A DNA stretch of 64,000 nucleotides from Pseudomonas sp. FP1742 (GTDB lineage Bacteria > Pseudomonadota > Gammaproteobacteria > Pseudomonadales > Pseudomonadaceae), in assembly GCF_030687145.1 (NCBI RefSeq), contig NZ_CP117460.1, forward strand, positions 2,542,001 through 2,606,000, written 5' to 3'. A program made the translations under genes and the position numbers. This document shows, one piece after another, positions 54,123 to 61,578 of the stretch. A model generated the notes under the pieces. It did not search any database and was not told the origin of the DNA. It worked only from the letters and a program-made list of their open reading frames with translations. The first letter of the stretch is position 1. Each line of letters opens with the position of its first letter.

Positions 54123-54914
54123 TTAGTTAGTTTTGCGCAGGGCGGCATGTTGCGGGTTGAAGGTGAGCACGGCGAGCAGGGCGAACGCCAGCGTCAGCCC
54201 CACGCACACCGCCAGCGCCAACGGGTTGAATCGTTCGTACAGCGCGAACCGCACCAGCTCCACCGCATGGGTGAACGGATTCAAGGCGCACAGCCAATAC
54301 AACCACTCGCTGGAGTCGCGCATTTTCCACAGCGGATACAGCGCCGACGACAGGAAAAACAGCGGGAAGATCACAAAATTCATCACCCCGGCAAAGTTCT
54401 CCAGTTGGCGAATCGCATTGGACAGCAACAGGCCCAGCGCACTGAGCATCAACGCCACCAGCAGCAACGCCGGCAGCGCCAGCAACAGGCCCATGGCCGG
54501 CGGTTGTACGCCGTACAGCCAGGCAATCGCCAGAAAGGCGTACACCTGCAACAGCGAAATCAGCGACGTCGCCAGCAATTTGCTGCACAGCAAGAAGGTG
54601 CGAGGCAGGGGGCTGGTCAACAGCACGCGCATGCTGCCCATCTCCCGGTCATACACCATCGACAACGAACCTTGCATGCCATTGAACAACAGGATCATGC
54701 AGGCAAGGCCGGGGATGATGTAAACCTCATAGGGAATGTAGGTGTCGTAGGGCTCGATGATGGCGATGCCCAGTGCCGCGCGGAATCCGGCGGCGAACAC
54801 CAGCAGCCATAGCAGCGGCCGTACCAGCGCACTGAGAAACCGCGTGCGCTGCAATACAAAGCGCAGCCATTCGCGCAGTACGATACCGCTGAAACATTGC
54901 CAGTAAGCGTTCAT
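54123..54914 (-). CDS. ABC transporter permease of the PQQ-alcohol locus
   Basis: A 263-residue ABC-2 type membrane subunit with about six helices (FLSALVRPLLWLLVFAAGFRAALG, PGLACMILLFNGMQGS, LLALPALLLVALMLSALGLLL). It matches the permease of the four-gene PQQ-associated ABC system; in P. putida the corresponding ped genes were reported to be needed for efficient lanthanide uptake. It ends the operon SBP-YVTN-ATPase-permease with a 4-base overlap with the ATPase. Confidence 0.88.
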   Translation of the reverse strand: MNAYWQCFSGIVLREWLRFVLQRTRFLSALVRPLLWLLVFAAGFRAALGIAIIEPYDTYIPYEVYIIPGLACMILLFNGMQGSLSMVYDREMGSMRVLLTSPLPRTFLLCSKLLATSLISLLQVYAFLAIAWLYGVQPPAMGLLLALPALLLVALMLSALGLLLSNAIRQLENFAGVMNFVIFPLFFLSSALYPLWKMRDSSEWLYWLCALNPFTHAVELVRFALYERFNPLALAVCVGLTLAFALLAVLTFNPQHAALRKTN

Positions 54915-55648
54915 TTGACGATTGCCCCTGAAGAGGTGGTCAGGCGAGTGAAGGCCGATCCGAGGTCGCCGCCATGTTCCAGGCTCAGTGCATCAGCCTG
55001 CCCGCTGGCCACCAGGCGGCCTTGATGCAGGATCAGCAAGTCGTCGCTGGGCTGCACTTCATCCAGCAGATGAGTAGTCCAGAGCACGCTGATGGTTTGC
55101 TCGCGGCACAGGCTGCGGATGTGCTGGTTGAGCGCCAGGCGGCTGGCCGGGTCGAGGCCGACGCTCGCCTCGTCAAGCAACAACAGGCGTGGTTCGTGCA
55201 GCAACGCGCGGGCGATTTCCACCCGCCGGCGATGGCCGCCATTGAGTTCGCGGACCCGCTCGCGACGGCGCTCGGTCAAGGCCTGGCGCGCCAGCTCAGC
55301 GTCGACCCGCAGCCTGGTCTGGCGTCGGGACAGACCATGCAGCGCGGCGTGATAACGCAGGTTCTGCTCGACGCTGAGGTCCAGATCCAGGGTGCTTTGC
55401 TGAAACACCACCCCTAATTGCTTGAGCGCCGGGCGTGCCGCGTCGCGCAACGAGCAGCCGCCAACTCGGATATCACCGCGTTGCAGATCATAGAGGCGGG
55501 TGAGCAGGGCGATCAGGGTTGATTTGCCCGCGCCATTGGGGCCAAGCAGCGCCGCAAAACGCCCCGGTGCCAGGCTGAAACTCACCTGGCGCAAGGCCTC
55601 GCGCGGGCCGTAGGCGAAACTCAGGTCGCTGACCTCGAGGGCGTTCAT
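54911..55648 (-). CDS. ABC transporter ATPase of the PQQ-alcohol locus
   Basis: A 245-residue ATPase: Walker A GPNGAGKST, signature region VRELNGGHRRRVEIARALLHEP, Walker B LLLLDEAS, and the H-loop WTTHLLD. The signature reads NGGHRR where LSGGQ is usual, a noticeable variation that some ABC-2 ATPases of this family share. The ATG at 55648 is used. Translationally coupled with both neighbours by 4-base overlaps. Confidence 0.9.
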   Translation of the reverse strand: MNALEVSDLSFAYGPREALRQVSFSLAPGRFAALLGPNGAGKSTLIALLTRLYDLQRGDIRVGGCSLRDAARPALKQLGVVFQQSTLDLDLSVEQNLRYHAALHGLSRRQTRLRVDAELARQALTERRRERVRELNGGHRRRVEIARALLHEPRLLLLDEASVGLDPASRLALNQHIRSLCREQTISVLWTTHLLDEVQPSDDLLILHQGRLVASGQADALSLEHGGDLGSAFTRLTTSSGAIVK

Positions 55649-56604
55649 GGCGTCACCACCACGCCCCACGGATAGCGCCCGACCTTCACCGATTTGCTGA
55701 CCTTGAGAGTGTCGACATCGATCACCGACACGTCGCCACTGACGCCGTTGGTGGCCAGTAATTGCCGTTGATCCGGGGTGAACGCCATCTGCCAGACCCT
55801 TCGGCCCACCAGCAGATAATCAACAATTTCGAAGGTCTTGGCGTCGATCACCGCCACATGGTTGGCCGGGCCGAGGGCGACAAAGCCGTACTTGCCGTCG
55901 GCGCTGAGCTTGATGCCCACCGGCTGGACTTTGTCCGGGTGCACGCCTTTGATCTGGAAGGTCAAGGTCTTGAGGATCTTGCGGCTGGCGACGTCGAGAA
56001 TCGTCACCGTGCCGCCGATTTCCGCCGAGGCCCAGAGCTGCGTGCCATCGGGATTGAATTCGACGAAACGCGGCCGTTGATCCACCAGGGTGTTGTCGGC
56101 CAGGGTCTGGGTGCCGGTGTCGATCCAGTGCAGCATGTTGGTGGTTTCGCTGGTGTTCACCGCCCACTTGCCGTCGGGGCTGACGGCCATGCCTTCGGGC
56201 TCGACGCCGACGTTGATCTGCCCGAGCACCTTGGAGGTCTCGGTATCGATCACCGTTACCAGCGCATCGTCTTCGTTGGAGACGTACAACCAGCGATTAT
56301 TGGGGTGCAGGGCGAATTGTTCGGGGTCTTTGCCCGAAGGCAGTTCCTTGATGATCTTGCGCGTGGCGACGTCCATCACCTGGACCCGGTCCGAATCGCT
56401 GGCGCAGATGTACAGCAGCTTGTTGTCGTGGGACAGCAACAGGCCGCGCGGGCGCTGGCCGACGGGCAGGGTGTCGGTGACTTGCAGGGTCTGCATGTCG
56501 ATCAGGCTCAGGCTGTTGTCCTTTTCGTTGGAGACCCAGGCGGTGCTGGCCGCCGCATGCCCGGCGGCGAGCAATAGAGCGCATGAAAGCAGGGTGCGGC
56601 GCAT
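55645..56604 (-). CDS. YVTN beta-propeller protein of the PQQ-alcohol locus
   Basis: A 319-residue exported seven-bladed propeller (signal peptide cleaved near residue 19, after GHAAA). Repeats read WVSNEKDNSLSLIDMQTLQVTDTLPVGQRPRGLLLS, then YVSNEDDALVTVIDTETSKVLGQINVGVEPEGM, with five further copies. The family always accompanies the PQQ-ABC genes; it may bind the transported metal or a metal complex in the periplasm. Function not proven. Confidence 0.88.
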   Translation of the reverse strand: MRRTLLSCALLLAAGHAAASTAWVSNEKDNSLSLIDMQTLQVTDTLPVGQRPRGLLLSHDNKLLYICASDSDRVQVMDVATRKIIKELPSGKDPEQFALHPNNRWLYVSNEDDALVTVIDTETSKVLGQINVGVEPEGMAVSPDGKWAVNTSETTNMLHWIDTGTQTLADNTLVDQRPRFVEFNPDGTQLWASAEIGGTVTILDVASRKILKTLTFQIKGVHPDKVQPVGIKLSADGKYGFVALGPANHVAVIDAKTFEIVDYLLVGRRVWQMAFTPDQRQLLATNGVSGDVSVIDVDTLKVSKSVKVGRYPWGVVVTP

Positions 56605-56637
56605 GGCAGATTCCTTATTGTTGTGGTTGTAGAGCTT

Positions 56638-57822
56638 TCAGGGAAAGCGGCAACTGACCTCGGCTTTGTCGTAACCCAGGCTGTCCATTTCGTTGAAGGG
56701 GTGCAGGAAACCGTCTTGCGGCGACGTACTGACCAGCGCCCGGGGTTGCACGATGGGGATCGGTTGGCGTAACTGACCGTTCCATGGCCGATAACTGAGC
56801 TTGCGACCCTTGAAGCCGTCCAGCGGCAATTGCTCGCTGATTTCAAGCGTACGAATCGCCATGGCATCGGCCTGACGTAGTTTGCCCACCGCGCTGGCGA
56901 TGCTGCGCACGGCCATCCAGGCGGCGAAATCCCGATCGTTCATCCAGCGCCCGGCCAGGGCTTCGAAGCGTTTTTGCAACTGCGCGGCACCGTAGGTTTC
57001 CACGGTCTTGTGCCAGCCCACCGGGGTCAGGCCCTGGGTGCCGGCGACCGGCCGTGGGTACCAGGTCTGGTAGGGCACGTACTCGCCGAAGTCACCGCGT
57101 TCATCGGCCACCAGCACCACGTCGTACTCGGCGGTCTGGGTGAACAGCGGCATGTCGGCCTGGGCGCTGCGGCGCTGGTCGTTATCGAAGCTCCAGGCTT
57201 TTTCCGCCACCAGTTGCAGGCCGAAGCGTTTCGCCGCCCGGCGCAGGGCGGCGGCATAGGCTTGATCGTCGGCGGTGGGGCCGACAATCAGCAGCGCCCG
57301 TTGCCATTTGCGCAGCACCAGAAATTGCGCGAGTGCATCGGCCAGCATCGCGCGGCTTGGCAGGCTGTGCAGCACGTTCGGCAGGCAGTCGGTGCTGCGC
57401 AGGCTGTCATCCGGGCTGCCGGCATTGAACAGCAGGCTGTCGGGCAACGCCGCGCTGAGTCTACGCAGGGTTTCCACCGGCGCATTCACCACAAACAGGC
57501 GCAGGCCTTGTTGGTGCTGGGCTTTGGCGGCTTCGAGCAAGGCGTCGGGGTTGTCGACATTGGCGCTGACCAACTCGTAGCGCTGGTTGAGAAAGTGCCC
57601 GGTGCTGTTGCTGTCGATGATCGCCAGTTCAGCGCCCCGCAGGCCGGCATCGGTCGGTTCAGGAATAACGTTCGACAGCAATGGCCCGGGATCGGGGCGA
57701 TACCCCAGATAGCCGATCCGCACCTGCAACGGCGCATCCGCCGCCTGACTCTGGGTCGCCAGCCCGGCGGCGCAGGCAATCGCCAGCAGGTAGATCAAGG
57801 CATAAGGGGCGAGCTGGCGCAT
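56638..57822 (-). CDS. ABC-type substrate-binding protein of the PQQ-alcohol locus
   Basis: A 394-residue exported protein (signal peptide cleaved near residue 28 after SQA) with a branched-chain-amino-acid-receptor-like two-lobe fold (RIGYLGYRPDPGPLL; RALLIVGPTADDQAYAAALRRAAKRFGLQLV). It heads the operon. The ATG at 57822 has CGGAG upstream; an earlier in-frame start at 57852 lacks one. A TACTACC-type operator lies 80 bases upstream. Its ligand is unknown; metal or alcohol breakdown intermediates are options. Confidence 0.88.
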   Translation of the reverse strand: MRQLAPYALIYLLAIACAAGLATQSQAADAPLQVRIGYLGYRPDPGPLLSNVIPEPTDAGLRGAELAIIDSNSTGHFLNQRYELVSANVDNPDALLEAAKAQHQQGLRLFVVNAPVETLRRLSAALPDSLLFNAGSPDDSLRSTDCLPNVLHSLPSRAMLADALAQFLVLRKWQRALLIVGPTADDQAYAAALRRAAKRFGLQLVAEKAWSFDNDQRRSAQADMPLFTQTAEYDVVLVADERGDFGEYVPYQTWYPRPVAGTQGLTPVGWHKTVETYGAAQLQKRFEALAGRWMNDRDFAAWMAVRSIASAVGKLRQADAMAIRTLEISEQLPLDGFKGRKLSYRPWNGQLRQPIPIVQPRALVSTSPQDGFLHPFNEMDSLGYDKAEVSCRFP

Positions 57823-57901
57823 AAGGCACTCCGTCACAGGTAGCGTCAGCATAGGAACCCTGGACGGGCGGGGAAATATGCAGAAAGTACCGATGGGCCA
57901 G

Positions 57902-57914
57902 TACCAAGGTAGTA
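57902..57914 (-). promoter_or_regulatory. TACTACC-type operator upstream of the ABC operon
   Basis: TACCAAGGTAGTA; gene direction TACTACCTTGGTA. A second half-site AGTACC occurs 15 bases to the left (57886-57891). Near end 80 bases before the start. Shares CCAGTAC-AA-GTAGTAA with the site at 53956. Confidence 0.55.
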
Positions 57915-57983
57915 ACTCACCCCGAGCGGTGCGGTTTTAGCATGGGCGCTACAACGGCCATCACTCAAGGGGGGAGATTGACC

Positions 57984-58112
57984 ATGCGAATTCTCAAGGC
58001 ACTGCTCCTGCCGTTGTTGCTGATCCTGACCCTGATCGGCATCGACAAGCTTCACGGCGCGCGACCGGTATCGGTGGGGTCTGCGCCACAAGCGCTACTA
58101 CCAAGGGAGTAG
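57984..58112 (+). CDS. Possible 42-residue membrane or secreted peptide
   Basis: A short ORF with a very strong ribosome site (AGGGGGGAG nine bases before ATG). The peptide starts MRILKALLLPLLLILTLIGID, one hydrophobic helix, then a short polar tail ending LLPRE. It lies in the divergent gap between the ABC operon and cytochrome c550, the position where P. putida carries pedS2-pedR2 and pedE. Its last codons coincide with an operator-like TACTACCAAGGGAGTA. It may be a small membrane protein or a leader; no homologue known to me. Confidence 0.5.
   Translation: MRILKALLLPLLLILTLIGIDKLHGARPVSVGSAPQALLPRE
58096..58112 (+). promoter_or_regulatory. TACTACC-type operator upstream of pedF
   Basis: TACTACCAAGGGAGTAG, with CTACT/AGTAG as outer inverted arms; it ends 104 bases before the cytochrome start. 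See finding. Confidence 0.55.
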
Positions 58113-58173
58113 GCCGCGGCCACCAAAGCAGCATGGGGTTGCTGCAAAGTCGTTCCTAAGATGGCTGCCATAG

Positions 58174-58191
58174 CCTCTTCAAAGAGGTTTT
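58174..58191 (+). terminator. Small hairpin plus T-run in the pedF leader
   Basis: CCTCTTCAAAGAGG followed by TTTT, 25 bases before the cytochrome start. It could terminate or attenuate transcription from the small ORF, or be chance. Confidence 0.3.
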
Positions 58192-58215
58192 GCGTGCAAT
58201 CTTGAGGGCATAACA

Positions 58216-58674
58216 ATGACAACAAAACGCAACGCCTTGCTCGTTGGACTACTGGCCGGTTTCATCAGCGCAGGTTCCGTCTGGGCCCACGGCAACGTGG
58301 TACCCCAGGCCGTCGAAACCAAGGGACTGACCCCGATCAAGGATGCCGGTGTGCAGGTCGATGCCGATGGCTGGGCGGCGGTAAACCCCTATCGTTCCTC
58401 CCCGGAGCACGATAAAGCGTTGGAAATCGGTTCTTCGGCCTACAACCAGAACTGCGCGGCCTGTCATGGCCTGGAAGCCAAGTCCGGCGGCATCGCCCCT
58501 GACTTGCGCAAGCTCGACGTCGCCGAAGCCGGTGACGAGTGGTTCGTCGAACGGGTGCGCCATGGCGCGGTGCGTGATGGCCGGGTGTACATGCCGAAGA
58601 TGGCCGACTACTTGAGTCAGGAAGCTTTGTGGGCGGTGCGCACCTACCTGGACAGCGTGCACGTCGAGGAGTGA
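58216..58674 (+). CDS. pedF: Cytochrome c550 of the alcohol dehydrogenase (PedF/ExaB)
   Basis: A 152-residue periplasmic mono-haem cytochrome c, the direct electron acceptor of the PQQ alcohol dehydrogenase. Signal peptide cleaved near residue 24 (SVWA), haem motif CAACH at 80-84, and a candidate distal Met in VYMPKMADYL. Ribosome site GAGGG eight bases upstream. Followed 3 bases later by the binding-protein gene, so one operon. Confidence 0.93.
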   Translation: MTTKRNALLVGLLAGFISAGSVWAHGNVVPQAVETKGLTPIKDAGVQVDADGWAAVNPYRSSPEHDKALEIGSSAYNQNCAACHGLEAKSGGIAPDLRKLDVAEAGDEWFVERVRHGAVRDGRVYMPKMADYLSQEALWAVRTYLDSVHVEE

Positions 58675-58677
58675 CCC

Positions 58678-59556
58678 ATGCGCCTGCTCGCGGTGTTGAT
58701 CAGCGCTGTGTGGCTGTGCTGCCAGGCAGCGCAGGCACAGGTCCGGACCTATGACGAAATGATCGCCGCCGCCGAGCTGAAAGTCGCGGTCTATAAGGAT
58801 TTCGCCCCCTACAGTTTCGAAGACGCCGGCCAGCCTCGCGGGGTCGATGTCGAATTGGCCGAGGCCCTGGCCAAGGCCATGGGGGTACGCCTGAAACTGA
58901 TCTGGGCTCCCGCCGGGGAGAAGCTCGACGATGACTTGCGCGATTACATCTGGCGGGCCAGTCAGCTGCACAATCAGCAACTGGCCGACCTGATGATGCG
59001 CGTGCCCTACGACCGCGATTACTCACAGAAACGCAATGAACTGGGCGAACTGGAAAACGGCCATGTGGTGATGTTCGGGCCGTACCAGACCGAACAATGG
59101 CAAGTGGCTTATGACCGTCGCCGGCTGGATTCGGTGGCCAGCGTCGCGGTGTTCCAGCAGCACCCGATCGGCGTCGAAGTCGACAGCGTGCCCTCGTTTT
59201 ACCTGACCTCGGTGTTCAACGGCATGCTCGCCGCCAAGACCCACCATTACCCTGGCGTGCCCCAGGCGTTTGCCGCCATGAAGGCCGGTGAAGTCGACGC
59301 GGTGATGGCCATGCGCGGCGAGATCGACTGGCAGGTTCATCAGGCCGCCGACCCGCAAGTGGCGCTGGCGGAAAACGCCTACCCGAACATGGGCAAGCAA
59401 CGCTGGGAGATCGGCATGGCGGTGCATGAAAGCAACCGGCAACTGGCCTATGCGGTGGAAGAGGCGCTGGAAGCGTTGATTCGCGAGGGCACGGTCAAAA
59501 GCATTTATGCCCATTATGGCCTGCGCTATGACGTGCCCGAGATGTATCAACAATGA
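58678..59556 (+). CDS. MxaJ-like periplasmic binding protein
   Basis: A 292-residue family-3 solute-binding fold with a signal peptide (cleaved near residue 20, AAQA). Typical text: LKVAVYKDFAPYSFEDAGQPRGVDVELAEALAKAMG and AMKAGEVDAVMAMRGEIDW. It resembles the MxaJ/XoxJ proteins that accompany methanol dehydrogenases and are thought to help mature them. No permease lies next to it, supporting a chaperone-type role for the quinoprotein. Overlaps the next gene by 4 bases. Confidence 0.87.
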   Translation: MRLLAVLISAVWLCCQAAQAQVRTYDEMIAAAELKVAVYKDFAPYSFEDAGQPRGVDVELAEALAKAMGVRLKLIWAPAGEKLDDDLRDYIWRASQLHNQQLADLMMRVPYDRDYSQKRNELGELENGHVVMFGPYQTEQWQVAYDRRRLDSVASVAVFQQHPIGVEVDSVPSFYLTSVFNGMLAAKTHHYPGVPQAFAAMKAGEVDAVMAMRGEIDWQVHQAADPQVALAENAYPNMGKQRWEIGMAVHESNRQLAYAVEEALEALIREGTVKSIYAHYGLRYDVPEMYQQ

Positions 59557-60302
59557 ACTGGCGCGCGCGTTGGCTGTTGGCCTGTTGGTTGCCCTTGGCC
59601 GCGCAGGCGGTTGAAGTCGATCCGGTGCCCTCGGTGATGTGGGCGTTCTATCACAAGCAGATGCTCGGCGACGCGCCGTTCGTGTTCGACGAGCGGGTCA
59701 AGCTGCTGGCGCCGCCGTTTGCCGAAGACGCCCGGCAAGTGCCACTGGAAATCGATGCCCGGGCGTTCAAGGGCGAGGTGGTGCGAATCCTCGCCTGGGC
59801 CGAACTCAATCCGTTGCCGAAAATCGTCGACTTCAAGCCCTTGTCCGGTGTGCTGCCCTGGCTGTCGATCCGCATCCGCGTCGAACAGGCCACGCCATTG
59901 CGCGCGGCGGTGTTGACCCGCGACGGGCTGTGGCATGTCGGCTCGACCCTGATCGACGCGGCGGGTGGTGGCTGCACGGCGCCAAGCGTGGTGCGCACCC
60001 AGCCGGGCTGGGAAGAACACATCGGCGAAGTGCTCGGCGGTCGTTACCCCCGTGGCGAATTCAGCCGCGTGCGTTTGCAGGTGGCGCATCCAATGGATAA
60101 CGGCATGGTCAGCGGCATCCCTGAGTTCTTCATCAACCAGGCCGAGCTGCGGGATCAAAACGATCAGTTGCTGGCGCACCTGGAGTTGTTCCCGGCGGTC
60201 AGCGAAAACCCCAACCTGGCTTTCGACATCGAAGGCGCAGGACAGACGCGCCTGATGCTGCGCGACAACAGCGGCAATCAATTCGATGCGGCCATACCCT
60301 GA
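59553..60302 (+). CDS. Quinoprotein-associated SoxYZ-like carrier
   Basis: A 249-residue exported protein fusing SoxY-like and SoxZ-like halves. The SoxY-type cysteine motif is AGGGCTAPS (about residue 140), within the protein rather than at its C terminus as in true SoxY, and the SoxZ-like part has HPMDNGMVSG. Signal peptide cleaved near residue 19. Members occur beside PQQ dehydrogenases; their chemistry is unproven. Confidence 0.85.
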   Translation: MNWRARWLLACWLPLAAQAVEVDPVPSVMWAFYHKQMLGDAPFVFDERVKLLAPPFAEDARQVPLEIDARAFKGEVVRILAWAELNPLPKIVDFKPLSGVLPWLSIRIRVEQATPLRAAVLTRDGLWHVGSTLIDAAGGGCTAPSVVRTQPGWEEHIGEVLGGRYPRGEFSRVRLQVAHPMDNGMVSGIPEFFINQAELRDQNDQLLAHLELFPAVSENPNLAFDIEGAGQTRLMLRDNSGNQFDAAIP

Positions 60303-60317
60303 CCCAAGGAGCGTGTG

Positions 60318-61256
60318 ATGCGCTGGATGCTGTTGTTGTTCATCTGTGTGAGCCTGCCGACCCTGGCCGATCCCGATTACGCCCTCAAGCCCCGGCAGAT
60401 TGCCGAAGACACCTGGCTGCTGGAGGGCAGCACCGATAATTTCGCCAGGAACAACGGCGGCAACATCGTCAACACCGCGTTCATCGTCACCGAGCGAGGC
60501 GTGGTGGTGATCGACACCGGGCCATCGAAGCGCTACGGCGAAGCCCTGCGCAAAGCGATTGCCGCAACCACCGATAAACCGGTGATCCAGGTGCTGCTGA
60601 CCCATCACCATCCCGACCATGTGCTGGGCAATCAGGCGTTCACCGACGTGCCGATCGGCGCGTTGGCCGGTACCACCGAGCTGTTGCATCAACAGGGTGA
60701 TGCGATGGCCGAGAACATGTATCGGCTGGTGGGCGACTGGATGCGCGGCACCGAAGTGGTGTTGCCGACGCAGACCCTGACGCCAGGCGTGCAAAGTTTT
60801 GGGAACCACGATTTGCGCCTGCTGAGTCTGGGTGGGCACACCGGCGCGGATCTGGCTATTCTCGACCAGAAAACCGGCGTGCTGTTTGCCGGGGATCTGG
60901 TGTTTTATCAACGGGCCCTGACCACGCCGAACAGCCCGGGGTTGTCGGTGTGGCTGGCGGATCTCGCCACGCTTCAGGGATTGCCGTGGACGCTGATTGT
61001 GCCCGGGCATGGGCCCGTGGCAACGGACAACAAACCGTTCGAGCAGATGCGCGATTACCTCTCATGGCTCGATCAACTGATGCGCGACGGTGCGGCGAAC
61101 GGCAGCGACATGGCCGAGATGATCCGCAGTCCCATCCCCGAACGTTTCGCCGGGATCAACCTGAGCCGCTATGAACTGATCCGTAGCGTCAGCCATTTGT
61201 ACCCGCGCTATGAGCGCGCGCAGATGAGCCGAGTCGATTCCGGCACGGACAAGTAA
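60318..61256 (+). CDS. Quinoprotein-relay zinc metallohydrolase
   Basis: A 312-residue exported metallo-beta-lactamase-fold protein (signal peptide cleaved near residue 18, TLA). Metal ligands in LLTHHHPDHVLGN, GGHTGADLA and FAGDLVFYQRA. It pairs with the SoxYZ-like carrier in these loci. Starts at ATG 60318 with AAGGAG seven bases upstream; a GTG one codon earlier is ignored. Confidence 0.87.
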   Translation: MRWMLLLFICVSLPTLADPDYALKPRQIAEDTWLLEGSTDNFARNNGGNIVNTAFIVTERGVVVIDTGPSKRYGEALRKAIAATTDKPVIQVLLTHHHPDHVLGNQAFTDVPIGALAGTTELLHQQGDAMAENMYRLVGDWMRGTEVVLPTQTLTPGVQSFGNHDLRLLSLGGHTGADLAILDQKTGVLFAGDLVFYQRALTTPNSPGLSVWLADLATLQGLPWTLIVPGHGPVATDNKPFEQMRDYLSWLDQLMRDGAANGSDMAEMIRSPIPERFAGINLSRYELIRSVSHLYPRYERAQMSRVDSGTDK

Positions 61257-61293
61257 GGCGAGAACGCAGAGACTGTGTACACCGCAGATCCAC

Positions 61294-61382
61294 TGTGGGA
61301 GCGGGCTTGCTCGCGAAGAGGCCTGCACATTCAGCATTGATGTTGCCTGACACACTGCCTTCGCGAGCAAGCCCGCTCCCAC
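61294..61382. repeat. REP inverted pair (family A), upstream of pedH
   Basis: Standard arms, in the 61257-61578 gap. The remainder of that 322-base gap holds the operator-like site at 61459 and the pedH leader. Confidence 0.95.
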
Positions 61383-61458
61383 GGGGTCCGGTTTCTACCA
61401 CAAGAATGTGGGGGGGCCAGGTCTCCACAGATGCAAACTCCCATCTCCTGCGACCCTG

Positions 61459-61472
61459 TACCAAGGAACTAG
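61459..61472 (+). promoter_or_regulatory. TACCAAGG operator-like site upstream of pedH
   Basis: TACCAAGGAACTAG, sharing the TACCAAGG core with 57902 and 58099. It ends 107 bases before the pedH start. Confidence 0.5.
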
Positions 61473-61578
61473 AAATCTCCGCATTGCGGGCAATTGTTGC
61501 AAGGGCGGCGGCGCCCAAGAATCTGCACCAGACCGGGAAAATTTCCCGGGTATAACAAAAACCGCAGAGGTAGCCGTC

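Noticed and set aside
59547..61010. Minus-strand 487-codon ORF
   Set aside because: Antisense shadow of the SoxYZ-like and zinc hydrolase genes; Gln/His-rich text with no family features.
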